A stretch of DNA of 64,000 nt from Dysgonomonas hofstadii (lineage in GTDB: Bacteria; Bacteroidota; Bacteroidia; Bacteroidales; Dysgonomonadaceae). Each line of letters opens with the position of its first letter. Within the stretch, counting starts at the first letter, position 1. Positions 62,137 through 64,000 of this stretch are shown here, piece by piece. Under the pieces are notes generated by a model, which was not told the DNA's origin, did no database searches, and worked only from the letters and a program-made list of their open reading frames with translations. The stretch covers positions 1 through 64,000 of the forward strand of contig NZ_JACIEP010000007.1 in NCBI RefSeq assembly GCF_014196915.1, read 5' to 3'. Both the position numbers and the translations under genes were made by a program.

Positions 62137-62994
62137 TTAATCGTTGATCCGGAGAATACTGATGCCCGTACAGTTTTTTGAACTTTGGCAATAATCTATC
62201 AAAGTCCTGCTTTCAATTATTATTTTCTTCATTCTGCTGGATGCATGGATGAAGTGTAGCTTCTCTCCCTGCCAATAGGCAATCCCTATATGGGAATAGT
62301 CCAATCCTTTTATGGCTGTGGCAAATGCGATAATGTCTCCGTTTCTGATTCCTTTCTGATTATTTGCAATAGAGGTAACCGAAATTATATTATAGCTGTT
62401 CCTGCTATTGATAGTTTTCTCTACTGTCTTTATTTCTTCTATGTTTTCAGGGCTATTTTTCAGATGTGTGTACAGATCGGGTTTGGATGACATAAAGTTA
62501 ATCTCCTTATGGATATTGCTTCCTCCCAGTTTGAGAGTTATATCTTTAAGTACTCCCTTTTGCCCGTTTTCATATATCCAATCGGTAGTATAATGCAATC
62601 GTGAGGTATAGCCATCCGCTTTCCCGTTCCGGTACCTGATATTGGAAAATGTGCGGGAGAGATTTTCCTGAGAGTAATCTCCTGATTTTATTACTTTCGA
62701 AAGGGCTATACAAGCTTCAACGAAGGTTGTACAATCAAACTCATTTAGGTTTATAACTATTTTGCTATCATCAGAGATTTCCAGAGTGGAAGCTATATAA
62801 GGCTTATTCAGGAAAAATCTGGCAGTATTGATTATTAGTTCTTCATAAGGTTTATCCTTTTGATCAGAAAATCGCTTTATATAATCTTCGTATACCAGAG
62901 AATCCTGTTTATTCCAAAGTATTTCTATGCTCTTTACCTGGAAAGAACATAATAGTCCGGTTATAATCAAAATGTATACTTTGGCAGATCCCAT
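62137..62994 (-). CDS. DUF1460 NlpC/P60-like amidase, secreted
   Basis: A 285-residue protein with a signal peptide (about 1-22). It matches DUF1460, whose members have an NlpC/P60-like fold and are regarded as N-acetylmuramoyl-L-alanine amidase-like. The probable nucleophile is Cys88 in FDCTTFVE and the probable His is His235 in YSHIGIAYW. It likely trims peptidoglycan or its fragments in the periplasm. It lies four bases after fhs and five bases before the CPBP gene, so the three may be one transcript. Confidence 0.88.
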   Translation of the reverse strand: MGSAKVYILIITGLLCSFQVKSIEILWNKQDSLVYEDYIKRFSDQKDKPYEELIINTARFFLNKPYIASTLEISDDSKIVINLNEFDCTTFVEACIALSKVIKSGDYSQENLSRTFSNIRYRNGKADGYTSRLHYTTDWIYENGQKGVLKDITLKLGGSNIHKEINFMSSKPDLYTHLKNSPENIEEIKTVEKTINSRNSYNIISVTSIANNQKGIRNGDIIAFATAIKGLDYSHIGIAYWQGEKLHFIHASSRMKKIIIESRTLIDYCQSSKNCTGISILRIND

Positions 62995-62998
62995 TTCC

Positions 62999-64000
62999 CT
63001 AACTTAATCCTTCGACAAATCCGTTTATGATATCTATCTGTTTTGCCTGAGGTTCTGCCGGTAGTCCGGGCATCCGCATAATATTTCCGGCTATGGCTAC
63101 AATAAACTCTGCACCATTGTTGATTACAATGTCATTGATAGTTAAAGTAAAGCCTTTCATCGTGCCATAAGCATGTGCATTATCTGAGAAAGAATATTGC
63201 GTCTTGGCAATGCATACAGGATAGTGATTAATACCTAGTTTGTCTATTTGCACAAGTTTCTTTTTAGCCTTTGCCGAAAGGACAACAGAACCTGCCCCAT
63301 ATATTTGTTTTGCTATCTTTTCTATCTTGACCTTTGGAGAATCTCTCTCTTCATAAGTAAAGCTGAGATTGTTTGATGGGTTTGACTCAATTTGAGAAAT
63401 TACCGCCCGGGCAAGAGAAACAGCACCTTCTCCACCTTTGGCAAATGATTCGTTGAGAGCAAAACTTACTCCTTGTTTTTCACAATGGTCTTTAATCAGT
63501 TCAATTTCTTCATCTACATCGAATCCATATTTGTTCAGGGCTACAATGACTGTCTGTCCGAATGACCTCATATTCTCGATGTGTTTATCCAGGTTGTCAA
63601 AGCCTTTCTTTAATCCTTCGATATTTTTCTTCTTTATATCTTCTAACGGTACATCTCCATGCATCTTCAAGGCTTGTGTCGTAGCCACAATAACTGTTAG
63701 CTTCGGACTAATACCAGCTTTTCTGCATTTAATGTTGAAGAATTTCTCAGCTCCCAGGTCGGCGCCGAATCCGGCTTCCGTGATCACAAAATCGGCATGT
63801 GTCATCGCCATTTTTGTGGCTATTATAGAATTACATCCATGTGCAATATTGGCAAAAGGTCCTCCGTGTATAATAGCCGGACTGTTTTCCGTAGTCTGTA
63901 CAAGATTTGGGTTTATCGCATCTTTCAGTAAAACCGTTATTGCTCCGGCAACTTCCAGGTCGGCAACTGAAAATGTATTTCCATTCGCAAAATAACCTAA
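62999..64000 (-). CDS. fhs: Formate-tetrahydrofolate ligase, 3' part only
   Basis: The last 333 or so residues of FTHFS, the enzyme that makes 10-formyltetrahydrofolate from formate, ATP and THF. The frame is open to the window edge at 64000 and the start lies outside. [35 protein letters not shown] and the closing [13 protein letters not shown] are conserved family blocks. A Met at 63809-63811 is internal and not a start. It is followed by the DUF1460 gene after four bases. Confidence 0.95.
   Translation of the reverse strand, partial: LGYFANGNTFSVADLEVAGAITVLLKDAINPNLVQTTENSPAIIHGGPFANIAHGCNSIIATKMAMTHADFVITEAGFGADLGAEKFFNIKCRKAGISPKLTVIVATTQALKMHGDVPLEDIKKKNIEGLKKGFDNLDKHIENMRSFGQTVIVALNKYGFDVDEEIELIKDHCEKQGVSFALNESFAKGGEGAVSLARAVISQIESNPSNNLSFTYEERDSPKVKIEKIAKQIYGAGSVVLSAKAKKKLVQIDKLGINHYPVCIAKTQYSFSDNAHAYGTMKGFTLTINDIVINNGAEFIVAIAGNIMRMPGLPAEPQAKQIDIINGFVEGLS

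Noticed and set aside
62132-62191. Upstream ATG of the CPBP protease at 62191
   Set aside because: It overlaps the end of the DUF1460 gene, and the residues added are the antisense-free remainder of that gene's 3' end; the later ATG fits the first membrane segment.
63809-63811. Met at 63811 as start of the fhs fragment
   Set aside because: The open frame continues to the window edge with conserved FTHFS sequence ([11 protein letters not shown]), so this Met is internal.
1-64000. CRISPR arrays, tRNA, rRNA, insertion sequences or prophage
   Set aside because: I looked for spaced direct repeats, clover-leaf stretches, transposase or integrase motifs and phage structural genes and saw none.

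Overview
The window reads as a chromosomal segment of a member of the Bacteroidales (phylum Bacteroidota). The signs are a SusC/SusD pair, many outer-membrane lipoproteins, a menaquinone methyltransferase, FISUMP, YARHG and DUF4254 proteins, and about twenty -7 boxes matching TAnnTTTG just upstream of genes. A Dysgonomonas-like genus is plausible, but no rRNA gene is present to test this. No phage, insertion sequence, CRISPR array, tRNA or rRNA gene was seen.

Layout. 145-4527: a vWA protein, a lipoprotein, ubiE/menG translationally coupled to a small protein and a zeta-toxin-like kinase, then purC. 4973-8757: divergent phoH and mutS. 8971-13539: a glycan block with UDP-glucuronate decarboxylase and GT2 on the plus strand facing GT4, GT9 and DUF4254 on the minus strand. 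13567-19962: comM, a TlpA-like lipoprotein, a DPP-IV family peptidase and a FISUMP protein. 20456-28751: a lipoprotein, queD-queE-rnz, a small sorting-domain-like protein, DUF3256, an EamA transporter, nhaA-truA, an M15-like DUF5715 protein and a SpoU methyltransferase. 28915-43343: pnp, a LysM protein, an NTF2-fold immunity-like lipoprotein, a GH43-like lipoprotein, a tricorn-like peptidase, a secreted HExxH protein with a YARHG partner, GNAT, LEA14-like, DUF2027-Smr and queA.

44055-58223 is the most interesting stretch: a nine-gene minus-strand locus made of an ECF sigma factor, FecR anti-sigma, STN-containing SusC, SusD, a PKD/PQQ-repeat lipoprotein, a PKD-GDPD lipoprotein, a second GDPD lipoprotein, a GlpT-like permease and a GH20 beta-hexosaminidase. 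It has the architecture of a polysaccharide-utilisation locus, but two glycerophosphodiesterases and an organophosphate permease replace most of the glycoside hydrolases. I infer that it harvests a glycerophosphate-containing, HexNAc-decorated polymer such as teichoic acid, or deacylated phospholipids.

58772-64000: mltG, a polyprenyl-phosphate sugar transferase, a CPBP protease, a DUF1460 amidase-like protein and the 3' part of fhs, which runs off the window.

Several intergenic spaces (4528-4972, 27131-27200, 41848-42119, 43344-44054) hold short dispersed or palindromic repeats. One repeat occurs twice, 39 kb apart and in opposite orientation. In several genes the longest reading frame begins at a TTG that is part of the promoter -7 box. 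For those genes I give the downstream ATG.
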